Assembly: GCA_039720395.1 (NCBI GenBank)
Contig: CM077831.1
Location: 1,151,001-1,215,000 of the forward strand
DNA from: Liquidambar formosana
Taxonomy: Eukaryota; Streptophyta; Magnoliopsida; Saxifragales; Altingiaceae
Direction: 5' to 3'
DNA: 64,000 nucleotides
Below are positions 44,603-57,814 of the stretch, piece by piece. Positions within the stretch are counted from its first letter, which is position 1, and each line of letters starts with the position of its first letter. Under the pieces are notes generated by a model, which searched no databases, was not told where the DNA came from, and saw only the letters and a program-made list of their open reading frames with translations. Both the position numbers and the translations under genes were made by a program.

Positions 44603-44957
44603 CCTTAATAAGTTGTCACGGGTTTAATCCAACCCCCCTTCAAGAACAAAATCCCCTTTTTAGGCTATGACCAAAACATTGTAATAATATTTCCATGACT
44701 GCGCTAAATTGATAAATGTGATCTTATAAAGCATCCCCTTAGTTAGACATCTCATCTTCAAGGGTACCTTGAAGTGTGAAGTGACGTACTAAGGACATGA
44801 AGGTGAGTCACTTAGCCTTAGGTTCTGGTTATTAACCATCACAAAACCATCAAGAGTCACTTTCCCCCAAGTGTAGGCAAACTATGAGCTAGGTCTAAAC
44901 AGGATATCTCCCTAGTTAGACACCTTATCCTCAAAAGTGTCCTTAAGACGGAAGGTG
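44603..44957 (-). other. Element C leader, part 1
   Basis: Leader directly before gag, up to the copia 2 insertion; non-coding. TSD copy AGGTG at 44953-44957. Confidence 0.7.
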
Positions 44958-46615
44958 TGTTGGGAATCGAACAAGAGGGAAAAATACAAAGGCGGAATAT
45001 AAAAATTTTTCCTACGATTCCCAATCCCATGAATCTAACTATGCATAACACAAAATCAAACCCTAACTACAAAGAGGGTTAGAACACTTACAGAATTTTT
45101 GTCTTCTCCTTTTCGCTCCAAGCTTTGATTCCGGACAGCGGTGAATGAGCAGCCCAAGTGTGCTGCCTCCAACGGTATCCACACCTAGCTAGAGCTTCAA
45201 GTCCTTTCTTTCTTCTTCCTTGTTGTTGCTAGAGGTGGAGAAGATAGAGAGAGAGAAGAGAGCCTCCAAGGGGCTGGACGGCTAGGGTTTATTGTGCAAG
45301 CCTCTTATGCCATGTCACACATAAGTGTGACTTATATAGGAAGCCCACTAAAGGGGGCTGGCCATGGGGAAGAAACCCTAATAGGGTTATGTGTAATTAC
45401 ACTTAATTGCACATTAACCCCTATTATTTGTATCAAATACAAATAGGCCTATAAAGAACTATTCTTTATTCACTAAAACCCTTTCTCTCATAGACTTTAA
45501 AGCCCTTCTTGCATGATCAGTGTGTGACCCATTGGGTTCACATCATTAAGTAGTAGGAATAGCACGAGGTGTGCACAATGGAACTCTTTCCATTTAGGGT
45601 CTAATTGGAACTCCTTCCAATTCCCTAATTGATTATAACTCACTTATATCAATTAGGGCTTCTACTAACCATGAGTAACACCTAGCATATGGCTCATGGT
45701 GTGGTCCTTAATGAGGTGAATAGTCATTTACAAAGAACCCTTCTGTTATAGTTTATAGGTTACAATTGCATCCTTCCTTCAACACAATGTCTCCAATTGA
45801 ACTAATAGGACATGGAAGTCTGTCAAGTCCCTAGTTCAATTACTTTATACTCATTCATAGATATCAACTCATTGATGAACTCATGAAACTCTTTTCATAT
45901 TCATCCTACCATGGCCATGGATTTAATGAGTTATATTATGAATGCTATATGAGACATTCTCTCTCTTTTTCCTGAGAGTGATGGATCCCTTGTTGATCAC
46001 TCACATGCCTTCATACACATAGCAGTAGGGCCAATGAACACCTTTGTAGACCCCTGAATAGGATCTGCACTTAGTGTTATCAAACTTCTAAAGCTACATG
46101 CATAAGGCAACTATGGTGTCTCAGGTCTAAGGATTACTTGTACCACTATAACAATGAGAAACTGATTGACAGGCAGGATAAAACTCCATTCAGTTTATCT
46201 CATATCTTTGGTCACATTCAGTGTACCTATTCTTATAATAGGCACCCACTTGTTGGTTGTAGTGTCTCCACACAAATAGCTTGAGACTAGCTATCCTCCT
46301 ATAGAGTCAACCTAACAAGTGCTAGTCCTATGGTTCATTACTGTCCATCATAGTGAACCTTCAACTAGGAATGCTTAAGGAGTTTAGTACAGAGATATAT
46401 CTATAGTCTCAAAATTACAACTCTTTGTAATTCCATATTCTCAACTCTAACTCCATGGACATATTATGTAAATATAAATGATGCATATAAACATAATAGA
46501 ATAAGCCCTTTTATTAAATCAATAATAAATGTGACATACATAAATGAAATCAAATGATTGTTCCTAATCCCTAAACAATCATCTCTATGATTGGCTCTAG
46601 GGCATAATCCTAACA
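44958..46615 (-). repeat. 3' LTR of copia 2 (1658 bp)
   Basis: Plus-strand ends TGTTGGGAATC...CCTAACA; PPT abuts the right edge. Palindrome 45314-45331 next to TATA (minus TATATAA, 45332-45338). Confidence 0.96.
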
Positions 46616-46631
46616 ATCTCCCACTTGCACT
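46616..46631 (-). other. Polypurine tract of copia 2
   Basis: The minus strand reads AGTGCAAGTGGGAGAT, identical to copia 1. Confidence 0.88.
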
Positions 46632-49570
46632 AAAGCCAATCGACCATGTATCGCATACCTATCTTCTCAAGATGTTGGTCTTAGACATAACCAATTATGT
46701 TTTAAAGCTTTAGTCAGTAGGTCTACAAAAACTTATGTAGATAATATCTTCTGTAATGTATCTATTACCTCTTCCAATGATTCCTCTAATCACTTGGAAT
46801 TGTCACTCTATGAGTTTGGACTTTTGATGAGACCGTGATTCCTATACTTGAGCTATAGACCCATTGTTGTCACAAAACAAGGTGTGGGCAACTCAATGGA
46901 AGGAACAACTCTAAGTTCTAAATGAACTTATAGATCCAAACAGTCTCCTAGACAATGCGACAATTAATTCACCCTCAATAATGGAATCCACTGTATCTTT
47001 CATACAGTTCTTCCATTAAGTATTTCACCAACTAAAGTGAATATAAAATATACCCCATATGGATTATATCCAAATTCATATACCCATCTACTATGAGTTT
47101 ACAATTTCCATATACAATCCAATATTCCAAATTTGAATTGATTGATAACTATTTGTAACAATTACAACATAATAGATATCAGGTTCAATACATAGTGTAA
47201 AATAAGGCTTCTTAACACTTTAAGAATCTTACTTGTGTTATCCTAGGGCACATGCCCTTGAATAATGAATTCTTATCTGAAGTAAATCAGACCTCCCTTA
47301 GAATTCTCCATGTTGAACTCCTTCAACATTTCAACTATGTTTGATGATTTGGAGATACTTAGCAATCTATATGATCTATCTCTATAGATCTTATTGAATG
47401 CTTTTGCCAAATCTTTCATGAATTAGTTTTTCTCCAAAAACTAAAACTTTACATTAGATAACATTCATATATCATTCATAATGATTATGATGTCATCCAT
47501 ACTTAGGATAAAGAAAAACGATCGCACTCCCACTAACCTTTTATACACTCATGGTCCATCTATACAATGAGAGAAATCAAACAATTTGATTACCTCAACT
47601 TTATAGATGTTCTAATTATGAGAACCTTGTAGTCTATTAATAGACTTCTATAACTTACACACTTTTATGGTTTTTCACCATTTGATATAACATCTTTATA
47701 TCCTTTTTGACATATCTTATATTCAAAATGTGTGTTTATAGATAACAAGATCCAAATGGATTTCAGCATAACTATTATCAAACAAGTTTCTTTATAGACA
47801 ACTTTTTGCCTATGTTGAAAACATTCTTAAATAGCCAAGCCTTTTAGGTCTCTACCTGTCCATATTGGATTTAATGACTCTTAGTCATTTCTCAAGTTGA
47901 TGTCAAACATCGCCTAATCATAATCAATAGGATTATCTTGGTGATCTTTATCACCAAAGAACAATTCTTTCACATTCTAATAGAGATACAATATCTCTCT
48001 TATGTTAAAGAAATATCCAATTTGATCTATGAAAAGATTGTAGTGTAGTTAAGGGTTTTGTCTCAACAGAGACAAGGGTTGGATCTTTGTTCGTTTGTGG
48101 CTTTACAGACAATTCTATAAATTCTATCTACTTTTGCATATTTCTTGAATGAACTCTTTCTCAAGAAAATCCAGCAAACATCCTAATGGACAACTTTTGT
48201 TCAATAGGGTAATAGAAATACTATCCCAACCACTTTTGGGATATACCACAATTCAACACTTACTTGACCTTATTTCCAGATTGTCTACATTATGTTTCCA
48301 GACAAACGTAGCACAAGCCCAAGCCTTAACTTCTTTAAGTTGGGTTTCTTCCCATATCATATCTGATATAATTGGGACAAAACTGGAGTGAACCCTAAAT
48401 TATCAATATGTAGCAATTTTAAGGTATATCCTAGATGGATACATTAGTAAAACTCATCATGGATCAAACCATATCTTAATAGGGTTCAATTCGTTCTCTT
48501 AGATTCACCATTGAGCTATGGTATTCTAAGATGAGTCTACTATAATTGAATGCATGCTCTACATGACTGTATACATCACAATGTATAGTCAAATTATAAA
48601 TGTAACTCATTCACTTCACCAAGTAAAAGATGGGTTTGGTCATCTCATAACCAAGTCATAATCGTTACATTTAAATGAGAGTCTCTACATCTCTTGTATT
48701 CTCGGAATACGTTGCATTCGCTCTAATTAGTCATTTAAATTCAGAAATCAAATTTCTAGAATGTCTTAAATGACCTAGTTAAGAAATAAGTTCCCAAAAT
48801 TAATCTAGCAACTCTTGCTCTATTAAAATTTTTAAAGGTAACTTATTATCTACTTAACTTTCTGCTTCCATTTAGATTACACTATAATCCAAAAACCAAG
48901 AAGCAGAACTAACCAACAATTTAGTTTAGAGCATGAACCAAAACTTCAAAAGTTTGGTTCTTCTAGGAAGACTGATACTTTATCAATTTCCCTTTACAAT
49001 ACCTTATGTTTACTACAAAATAATTATATTTCTTTGTCTTTGACTTTTCAAGACTTGCTTTCCTCTATGCTTCCATTTTAAATCACATCTAGCTTCTCAA
49101 GCTATTCTATGTGATTAATCATTTTTCAAAAGAATGATTATTAATAAACAAATTTTATTACATCCTAGTCCAGAAGAAGTCCTTTATAAGTACTATACTT
49201 TATAGTATTATTTTACTCACCATACAACCTTTGTATGTGAAGTAGGACATCAAAGGCATTTGCATTGACTAATTTTGCTTCTGAAGTTCATTAGTCATCA
49301 ATACTATCATATAGCATGGCAACAAGATGCCAATTGCGCATAGTGTCTTTTTCTTCTTAGGATGTTTTATGGAGGGCCTTTAATAAAAGGCCTAATAGCA
49401 TATAAACAATCTTTTGAAATTGAGAACAATTCTCAATTTCCTAAGTCAATCAAAGAAATCAGGTTTAGTCACACTATCAATATCCTATATATTAGGAAAT
49501 AGGGGTTTTGAGGTGAGTAATTAGGTAATCTACATAAACAGAGAATTAGATTTCATTTTTATCCATAATG
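46632..49570 (-). pseudogene. Copia 2 gag-pol remnant
   Basis: Reverse complement of the decayed coding region of copia 1. The RNase H end is readable near 46800-46875 on minus (CDNNGSIAQV, TAG at 46842-46844, ESRSHQKS). RT fragments lie near 47300-47530. There is no open frame longer than about 80 codons in the sense direction. The antisense frame at 48149-48391 and its copia 1 partner are shadows. Total length and the checked stop match copia 1, so the lesions were already in the source copy. Confidence 0.85.
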
Positions 49571-52500
49571 ATTGGGTCTTTAATCATATGGTACCTCCCA
49601 CTATTTTATCAAATTCCATACACCCTCTAATGGAATTCGGGAATCTCATTCCTAATGGGGATTGGGGTCCCACTGTGACCTAGAAGCCTCACATGTTAGT
49701 TTCTTGGCTTCTAACCCACAATAAGAAGACAACTCTTTGTCTATTGCTTCATAAGCAAGTTCCAATCGTTTTGCCTCTAGGGAACATACACCTCACATGT
49801 TAGTTTCTTGGAATACTTCCCTAGTTAAGTTAAACCCATCATTCACACAGGTATGTTTCGCCAAATATATACCTCACATGTTAGTTTCTTGGTATATACC
49901 AGTTTAGGCACCCCATGATATCTCATATGTGATAGTTTCAAGTAATGTCTTTAACATGGGTAGCTCCTACATGTCTGTAGCCAGGTACCCACATTAAGGG
50001 ACGTTAGATGATCCTATAATGATGGAAGGCGATGAAGAATTCATTCCCCAATGACTTCTCCATTTTCAACTTAATATTAAATAAGAGGGGTTTTTAAAGG
50101 GTCTCATCAAATTAACATGCATCCTATGTATCAAAATTTAAACATATAAATTATGCTATTTATAATCATACATCTCATGCTATTATAAATCATACATCGC
50201 ATGCTATTATATATCAACATATATAAAGTACCATATTTTGATATTAGTCCCTAAGTGAATAGGTAACATATACCAAACTATGGTATTGGAGCTAATACAA
50301 TTATCTCATAAATTTAAGCTCCCACTATGATGATTATGGACTTTGAGAGGATTCAATCCAAGCCAATAGATTGAATCCAAGGTCTAAGGTGGGTGTAGGT
50401 GATCGTAAAATAAACCATTCGTAAGATGCATGCTTTCTTGAAAAACTTCTCTAAGCTTTCAAGTCCTTCAATCTGCTCCCTTGACTTAATGGTCTCCACC
50501 ATTGGCTTGTTGGTCTCCACCATTGGCTTGTTGGTCTCCATCATACTCCTTTGGGTCCACCATGCTCCTTAGTGCGCTCTCGATTACATAACATTTACAT
50601 AATATATAGAAAGGGATACATAAGGGGAATGTGGGGTACATAAGAGAATCATAGAGAGAGAGGGAAGGTGGCATGCAAGCCCCAAATAATAAATTACATC
50701 ACCATAATAAAATTACAACTCTTGAAAAATTATTACAACCCATTCATAAGACGGCCAATCACAATTGGTTTAAGGGGTATAGTCCATAATCATCATCCAA
50801 ACACATACATACAATCTCATTGCATAATGTAAAGAAAAACTGTAAGCATTAAAACATATGGGCATTATGGTAATTCTCTTGAATGATTTACATTAATCTC
50901 ATTAATGCATCCTAATCTTATTAGGTTTTAACAAAAATATCCAGAATTAAATAAAGTCTTAACATTTAAGACATTACAGTTTCAATTAATCAAATTAATT
51001 TAAAACATGTAAAGTTTCCTAAAATAACTCTAATATCCAATATTAGGGTTTCCTTAATTAAACAAAACAATTTCATTTAATTAAGAACTTCCAGATTTTA
51101 ATTTAATCCCTAATTGTGTTTTAAACCATTTAAAACATTATAAAATTAATCAATATTAATTAAATAATTAATATAGGAATTAAATAAAATCATTAAAATG
51201 ATGAATTAGTGTATTAGGGTTTCCTAAAACCCTAAACCCTAAATGCATAACCCTAAACCCTAAATGCAAGCCCTAATCATTAAATGCCTTATGATTGGTC
51301 ATTTAATGTCCAATCATTAAAACCCTAGGTTCATATGGTATTTAATAAAAGGGATTAGGGTTTAATTAATGCCAAATAGGGTATTAATTACCCTTAATTA
51401 ATTACACTAATTAGGGTTTCCAAAACCCTAACCCTAGACATCATTAATGGTATTAATTATGCCCTAACAATCAATAACCATGATTGGTCATTTAATGACC
51501 AATCATTAACTCTTAATTAAGGTAATTAATATTCCAATTAGGGTTTTAATTAATGCCATAATGAAATTAGGGTTTCATCATTAACTCAAAATTAGGGTTT
51601 CATCCTTAACTCTATGCAGCCGCCACTACCAGGGGGCCGCCTGAGCTTGGCTAGGCTGCCATGGCCACCAACGACTGTGGGAGGCCATGGCCAGTCATGG
51701 AAGAACATCCTAGGGGTGTGGGACAAGCCTCTGGACACGTGAGAAGTGGTGGAAGTGGCTGCCATCATCAAGAACAATCAGGGTTTCCAAAACCCATTGC
51801 TGGAGCCATTGTTGCAGACCTTGAAGGTCACAATAGCTTCTAAATCCTTATCAATTCGACTCCTCCATTGAAACCAGCTTTTGTATCATGTCCCTACATG
51901 AAATACTAAGCTAATAGAAGAGGTTTGGATGATCAAATCATCACCAATTGTTCTAAACAATTAAAACAACAGTAGGCTGCCCAGAATTTGACAGCACACT
52001 GTCCATGGTCAGAAATTGATTTAAAACCCAGCAAGATGAATGAATTAGGCTACCAAACGAATTTTCCCAGTATCCTACATGTCTTAGGAAACTAATGCAA
52101 TTGGTTTCATGCAATTTGGAGTTCCCTAACTCAAGTTCTAATCAAAACTCCATTGATGACTTTTCTGCAGAGAAAATCTGCTATGCTGTTTATGAAAAAT
52201 TTTCAAACTTTTTGAATCTTTTTCCATCAAAACCTTTTTGAAACTTAAAGAAAATCATATACACATGATATATAATGATCCTACAATGATCTTCCATCAT
52301 AAATACAGCAGCTTTAATTAGAATTAATTGCAAGAACCTTAGGGTTCTAAAACCCAGATTCAGCCTCCATGGTGTTCTTCTCCTTCTTCCTTCTGTTCTA
52401 GCGTCTTAATCCAATTATGATGCATCTAAATGCTTGGGAACCTTTCCCTACCATGTCTAGAACATAACCCAAGTGGTGGCAACCATTGCCATGCCTTTGA

Positions 52501-52999
52501 TCTCCATCAATAACTCAAAGTTGTGGCTATTGCATCATTCCCGAGCAAAACTGTCTTTCCAGACAGCCTGTAGTAAAAAATTCATAACTTTCACTACAGA
52601 ACTCGGATTGATGCACCGTTTGTTGGGTTGGAAAGCTTATTCGAAGAGCTTTCTAACCATATATGGCTCGAAAATTTTGGAGAAGAACTCTGAATTCGGC
52701 AGGCAAAACAAGATGACGGTTTTTCATGGCAACCATGAAAACTGTTCATAACAGTTTTATAAAACCCTAGTTTCCTTATTCTTCTTCTCCAAACTCAAAC
52801 CCTATGCAACCTATTGCATCCATGGATACACTTAACCATCAATTAGAAGAGGAGTAGAAGAGAATTGACCTAGGGTTCCAAACCCTAGGTTCAACCATGG
52901 AGGAAAACCAATTATGCAGAAAAAATTTTCCAGATTTTTGAATCATTCAACTACACCATAATTACCAGCCCATATGTATTTTGTATTATGCATAATCAT
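49571..52999 (-). other. Copia 2 leader, non-coding
   Basis: Counterpart of 21534-24950. Palindromes at 51291-51317 and 51480-51506, dense AAACCCTAA motifs around 51220-51600 and four CCTCACATGTTAGTTTCTTGG-type motifs around 49690-49900. No sense gene. Confidence 0.7.
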
Positions 53000-53012
53000 G
53001 GCTCTGATACCA
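53000..53012 (-). other. Primer binding site of copia 2
   Basis: The minus strand reads TGGTATCAGAGCC, a perfect initiator tRNA-Met site. Confidence 0.93.
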
Positions 53013-53013
53013 C

Positions 53014-54671
53014 TGTTGGGAATCGAACAAGAGGGAAAAATACAAAGGCGGAATATAAAAATTTTTCCTACGATTCCCAATCCCATGAATCTAACTATGC
53101 ATAACACAAAATCAAACCCTAACTACAAAGAGGGTTAGAACACTTACAGAATTTTTGTCTTCTCCTTTTCGCTCCAAGCTTTGATTCCGGACAGCGGTGA
53201 ATGAGCAGCCCAAGTGTGCTGCCTCCAACGGTATCCACACCTAGCTAGAGCTTCAAGTCCTTTCTTTCTTCTTCCTTGTTGTTGCTAGAGGTGGAGAAGA
53301 TAGAGAGAGAGAAGAGAGCCTCCAAGGGGCTGGACGGCTAGGGTTTATTGTGCAAGCCTCTTATGCCATGTCACACATAAGTGTGACTTATATAGGAAGC
53401 CCACTAAAGGGGGCTGGCCATGGGGAAGAAACCCTAATAGGGTTATGTGTAATTACACTTAATTGCACATTAACCCCTATTATTTGTATCAAATACAAAT
53501 AGGCCTATAAAGAACTATTCTTTATTCACTAAAACCCTTTCTCTCATAGACTTTAAAGCCCTTCTTGCATGATCAGTGTGTGACCCATTGGGTTCACATC
53601 ATTAAGTAGTAGGAATAGCACGAGGTGTGCACAATGGAACTCTTTCCATTTAGGGTCTAATTGGAACTCCTTCCAATTCCCTAATTGATTATAACTCACT
53701 TATATCAATTAGGGCTTCTACTAACCATGAGTAACACCTAGCATATGGCTCATGGTGTGGTCCTTAATGAGGTGAATAGTCATTTACAAAGAACCCTTCT
53801 GTTATAGTTTATAGGTTACAATTGCATCCTTCCTTCAACACAATGTCTCCAATTGAACTAATAGGACATGGAAGTCTGTCAAGTCCCTAGTTCAATTACT
53901 TTATACTCATTCATAGATATCAACTCATTGATGAACTCATGAAACTCTTTTCATATTCATCCTACCATGGCCATGGATTTAATGAGTTATATTATGAATG
54001 CTATATGAGACATTCTCTCTCTTTTTCCTGAGAGTGATGGATCCCTTGTTGATCACTCACATGCCTTCATACACATAGCAGTAGGGCCAATGAACACCTT
54101 TGTAGACCCCTGAATAGGATCTGCACTTAGTGTTATCAAACTTCTAAAGCTACATGCATAAGGCAACTATGGTGTCTCAGGTCTAAGGATTACTTGTACC
54201 ACTATAACAATGAGAAACTGATTGACAGGCAGGATAAAACTCCATTCAGTTTATCTCATATCTTTGGTCACATTCAGTGTACCTATTCTTATAATAGGCA
54301 CCCACTTGTTGGTTGTAGTGTCTCCACACAAATAGCTTGAGACTAGCTATCCTCCTATAGAGTCAACCTAACAAGTGCTAGTCCTATGGTTCATTACTGT
54401 CCATCATAGTGAACCTTCAACTAGGAATGCTTAAGGAGTTTAGTACAGAGATATATCTATAGTCTCAAAATTACAACTCTTTGTAATTCCATATTCTCAA
54501 CTCTAACTCCATGGACATATTATGTAAATATAAATGATGCATATAAACATAATAGAATAAGCCCTTTTATTAAATCAATAATAAATGTGACATACATAAA
54601 TGAAATCAAATGATTGTTCCTAATCCCTAAACAATCATCTCTATGATTGGCTCTAGGGCATAATCCTAACA
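53014..54671 (-). repeat. 5' LTR of copia 2 (1658 bp)
   Basis: Adjacent to the primer site. TATA (minus) 53388-53394 with palindrome 53370-53387. Confidence 0.96.
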
Positions 54672-55415
54672 AGGTGAGGTGACATACTAAGGACATAAAG
54701 ATGAATAAGCCCCAACTTCTTAACCCTTAATTAAACACTTCATTCCAAACAAGCCCCTATTGGTTTACTTAAAAGCCCATGATTAAATGATCTTAGCTCA
54801 CATACCTCTAATTAGTCCATCCTTCCTTTTGGGAGCCCTCTGGGTGAAGGGTGGATGTACTTACTAAGGGTACATAGGTGAGACCATATATCAAGTGTTA
54901 ATCACTACACATGGTTAAAGTAAACCTAAGCCTAGAACACAACTTATGAGCATAGCAACACAACACAAGCACGGCATGATATCATTACAATCAAGTGTGG
55001 GTGCATAAAGGTGAGACCATAGTGCCCTACAAGTCTGTCTATATGGACTAATGATAAGGGTAGGCTGGGGTCCTTCACTTGCTTGAGCAATCTTTATACC
55101 TAACCACATGTGGCATCAGGAACGCCGCGTGGGTCCAGCAGTACGTGATTAACTCATTTAATATACCCAAGGGCAAGCCCAAGGGTACTTGGCAAGAGAG
55201 GTTGAGAGCTTTCGCCCCAACACATGGAATCAGGAAAACCAAGGTTGAGGCTAGGCCCGTCAGTGGCAAGGGACATCGATCCTAACATGCAAGAGTTTGC
55301 GCACACAATGCAATAAATGAAAGCACACAATCAAGCGAATGCAATGTGATTGATTTTAATTAAACAAAAGAAATTAACTTAGCCCAATCAAATTGTATAG
55401 AGTCTAGCCCACAAA
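54672..55415 (-). other. Element C leader, part 2
   Basis: Between primer site and copia 2; non-coding. The stretch 55080-55290 is related to the leader of element E (4500-4690). Confidence 0.7.
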
Positions 55416-55433
55416 TCCCCAGCAGAGTCGCCA
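55416..55433 (-). other. Primer binding site of element C, tRNA-Arg-like
   Basis: The minus strand reads TGGCGACTCTGCTGGGGA, three bases inside the LTR, close to the complement of a plant tRNA-Arg 3' end. Confidence 0.82.
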
Positions 55434-57539
55434 AACTGTGGACCCCGAAAAAGAGTTAAGGCCCACGAGGGGTTTTAAGTTTGAAAAAGGAAACGGAGTC
55501 GCCACCTTATTTTTTAAAGGAAACAAGGAAAACCCTAAAAAACAGTTTTGTTTTAGGAAAACAAAAGATTGACTCCATATTTAAAAATGGAAAGGAAAAT
55601 GATCTTTTGGAAACCAGAGAAATCGGGGATTCGGAGGCTAAGTTACGATATGGGAAGGTTCTAGGCAAAGCCTATAGGCACCCATATCGCCCTAAACGGT
55701 CTCTTAATTTAATTGGGCTAAATCAAAGTCTTAATCACACACAAATCAACAGTTATCATCGCAAGACAGCATGCATATCATTCATCCATTCATCCATATA
55801 ATCAAGTAAATCAAAGAAAAATAGAAAAAGAAAGAGGGGGGAGAAAACCTAGGATACTTAGTATCCTAGGGCGGACTTGAACCTCACAAGGAGCGCCTAC
55901 GTACCATGTATGGAAATACATGGATCAAAGTCCACGTAGTTCGAATAGGAATAGGGTTATAACCTAATCAAGGCCTATGGTAAACCCTAAGTTTCCTTTC
56001 ATGTAAAGCATGGTAAGTTTCCAAAGTAAATGATTCTCAAAGGATTTTTGGTAAAATATGGAATTTTGATAAAGATGGAAACTTTGATTTAAAAGGCAAT
56101 TTTTAATGAAAGGATACTATAGGAATCACCATATTCCCCTATTAGGAAACAACCCTAGGGGGGGAGAAAGGGAAAGTTTCAAAGAAAGGAAAGAAGGGTG
56201 AATTGGGGCACCCTCATACCCTACTTACCTTAAGCGAAAGCAACTTGTCAAAGTAACCACCCTATTGCATAGGGTAATTACCTTATTTGTAAGATTTCAT
56301 CTTACAATAGCCAAAATAACCACCTCACATTGGTGGGGGAGTTGCACCTGTTGTACCTGTCAAAGCACCTGCCATTTCCATGCAAAACATACCAAAAATA
56401 CCAACCAAACAAGCTAGATTCCAAATCAAGCCATTATCATGCCCAAACATGGGCTAACACATGCTCAAAACATCACATCAAGGACAAATAACAGATCTGG
56501 ACAGAATTGAAATAAGGCTTAAAATCAACCACAAGTCATGCAACAACATGAATTATAAGCTAACTAAAACCCTAATTCAACCCTACATGCAATGACATGC
56601 AAAAAACCCTAAAATCAACTATATGAATGCTAGAAATATCATAGTTACCTAATATGGAACACATATGCAGCAACTATGAAGAAAAAACAGAGAAAATCCC
56701 TAACTAATCATGCTATATGCAACTTTCCTAATACAAGGATGAATGAAACCCTAGAATCACACTAGTGCATAAAATTCCATGAAATAACCCTAAATCATGC
56801 AAAACAGAATATGAACAGCACTCTAACCATGCATATTAATCAATGGAATGATCCACACATGATAAAGACATAGACTTTCACATGAAATAAAGCTATTCTA
56901 AGCATAAACTCAATTTCAGCACTAAGGAAACCCTAGAATCCCAAACATTCAGTAAATCACATGGAATAGTATCCTAGCATACTAAACAGCCCACAAATAT
57001 CATCCTAACATGCATACTAGCTAATGGAAACAACAAAATACAATAAAAACATAAGCTTTAATATGCAAAAGTGTTATTTCATGCAGAAAACCAATTTCAG
57101 CACTAAGGGAACCCTAGAATCCCAAACATGCAGTAAATCGCATGGAATAGCATCCTAGCATACTAAACAGCCCATGAATATTATCCTAATCATGCATACT
57201 AACTAATAGAAGTAGCAAAACACAATAAAAACACAAGCTTTAACATGGAATAATGCTATCCTATGCAAAAACCCTAATTTGAATGAAAGAGAGAAAGGGG
57301 GAGAGGTATACCTATGGTGAAGTCCCATTTTGCTGCTGTAGAGAGTCCTCCTCCTCTTATTGTACTGCTGGAAATTCCTTCCTTCAAACCTTCAAGCCCA
57401 ACTCCAGCCCTCCTTCAAGCTTTCTCTCACACTCTCTCACTCAAAGTTTAGGTTAAACTACCCTAAGGATGGCTGCCATAGCCTCTAATGTGCCTCTTAC
57501 TTCAAAAATTCCCTCCTCCATTGCTGAAGTATAAGGGGG

Positions 57540-57547
57540 TATTTATA
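57540..57547 (-). promoter_or_regulatory. TATA box of 5' LTR, element C
   Basis: TATAAATA on minus, the likely core promoter of element C. Confidence 0.6.
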
Positions 57548-57734
57548 GGGATTGAGGTAAAACCCTCAATGGTTGGGATTAAAACCCTAGGGATTGATCC
57601 AAGGGCTCTTAGAGGTTCCCTTGGGGCTCAAGTAGGTCAAATAGGGCTGAAATTAGGGTTAAATGGCGGCTGGAGGCGTGCAAATCCTAAAAAATAGGGA
57701 GGGAGCCGCGTCAAGACTCAAAAAAGGAAAGTGG

Positions 57735-57814
57735 CTCGGGTGACCACCTGGGGCTGGGCGGCTAGCCACCTGGGCCCAGGCGGCTAGCCGCCCGGGCCTG
57801 GGTGGTCACCCGAG
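57735..57814. promoter_or_regulatory. 80-bp palindromic module, 5' LTR of C
   Basis: Copy of the module at 38061; in U3, 188 bp upstream of the TATA box. Confidence 0.93.

Larger units (their letters stand above)
44958..54671 (-). mobile_element. Copia element 2, full length, coding region decayed
   Basis: Ty1/copia element on minus, 9714 bp. LTRs 44958-46615 and 53014-54671 (1658 bp each, no difference noticed in the parts I compared), perfect TSD AGGTG (44953-44957, 54672-54676), primer site 53000-53012, PPT 46616-46631. Its internal region is the same as that of copia 1, including the deleted and stop-ridden gag-pol. Matching LTRs with a dead pol mean a very recent insertion by proteins made elsewhere. 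It sits in the leader of element C. Confidence 0.96.
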
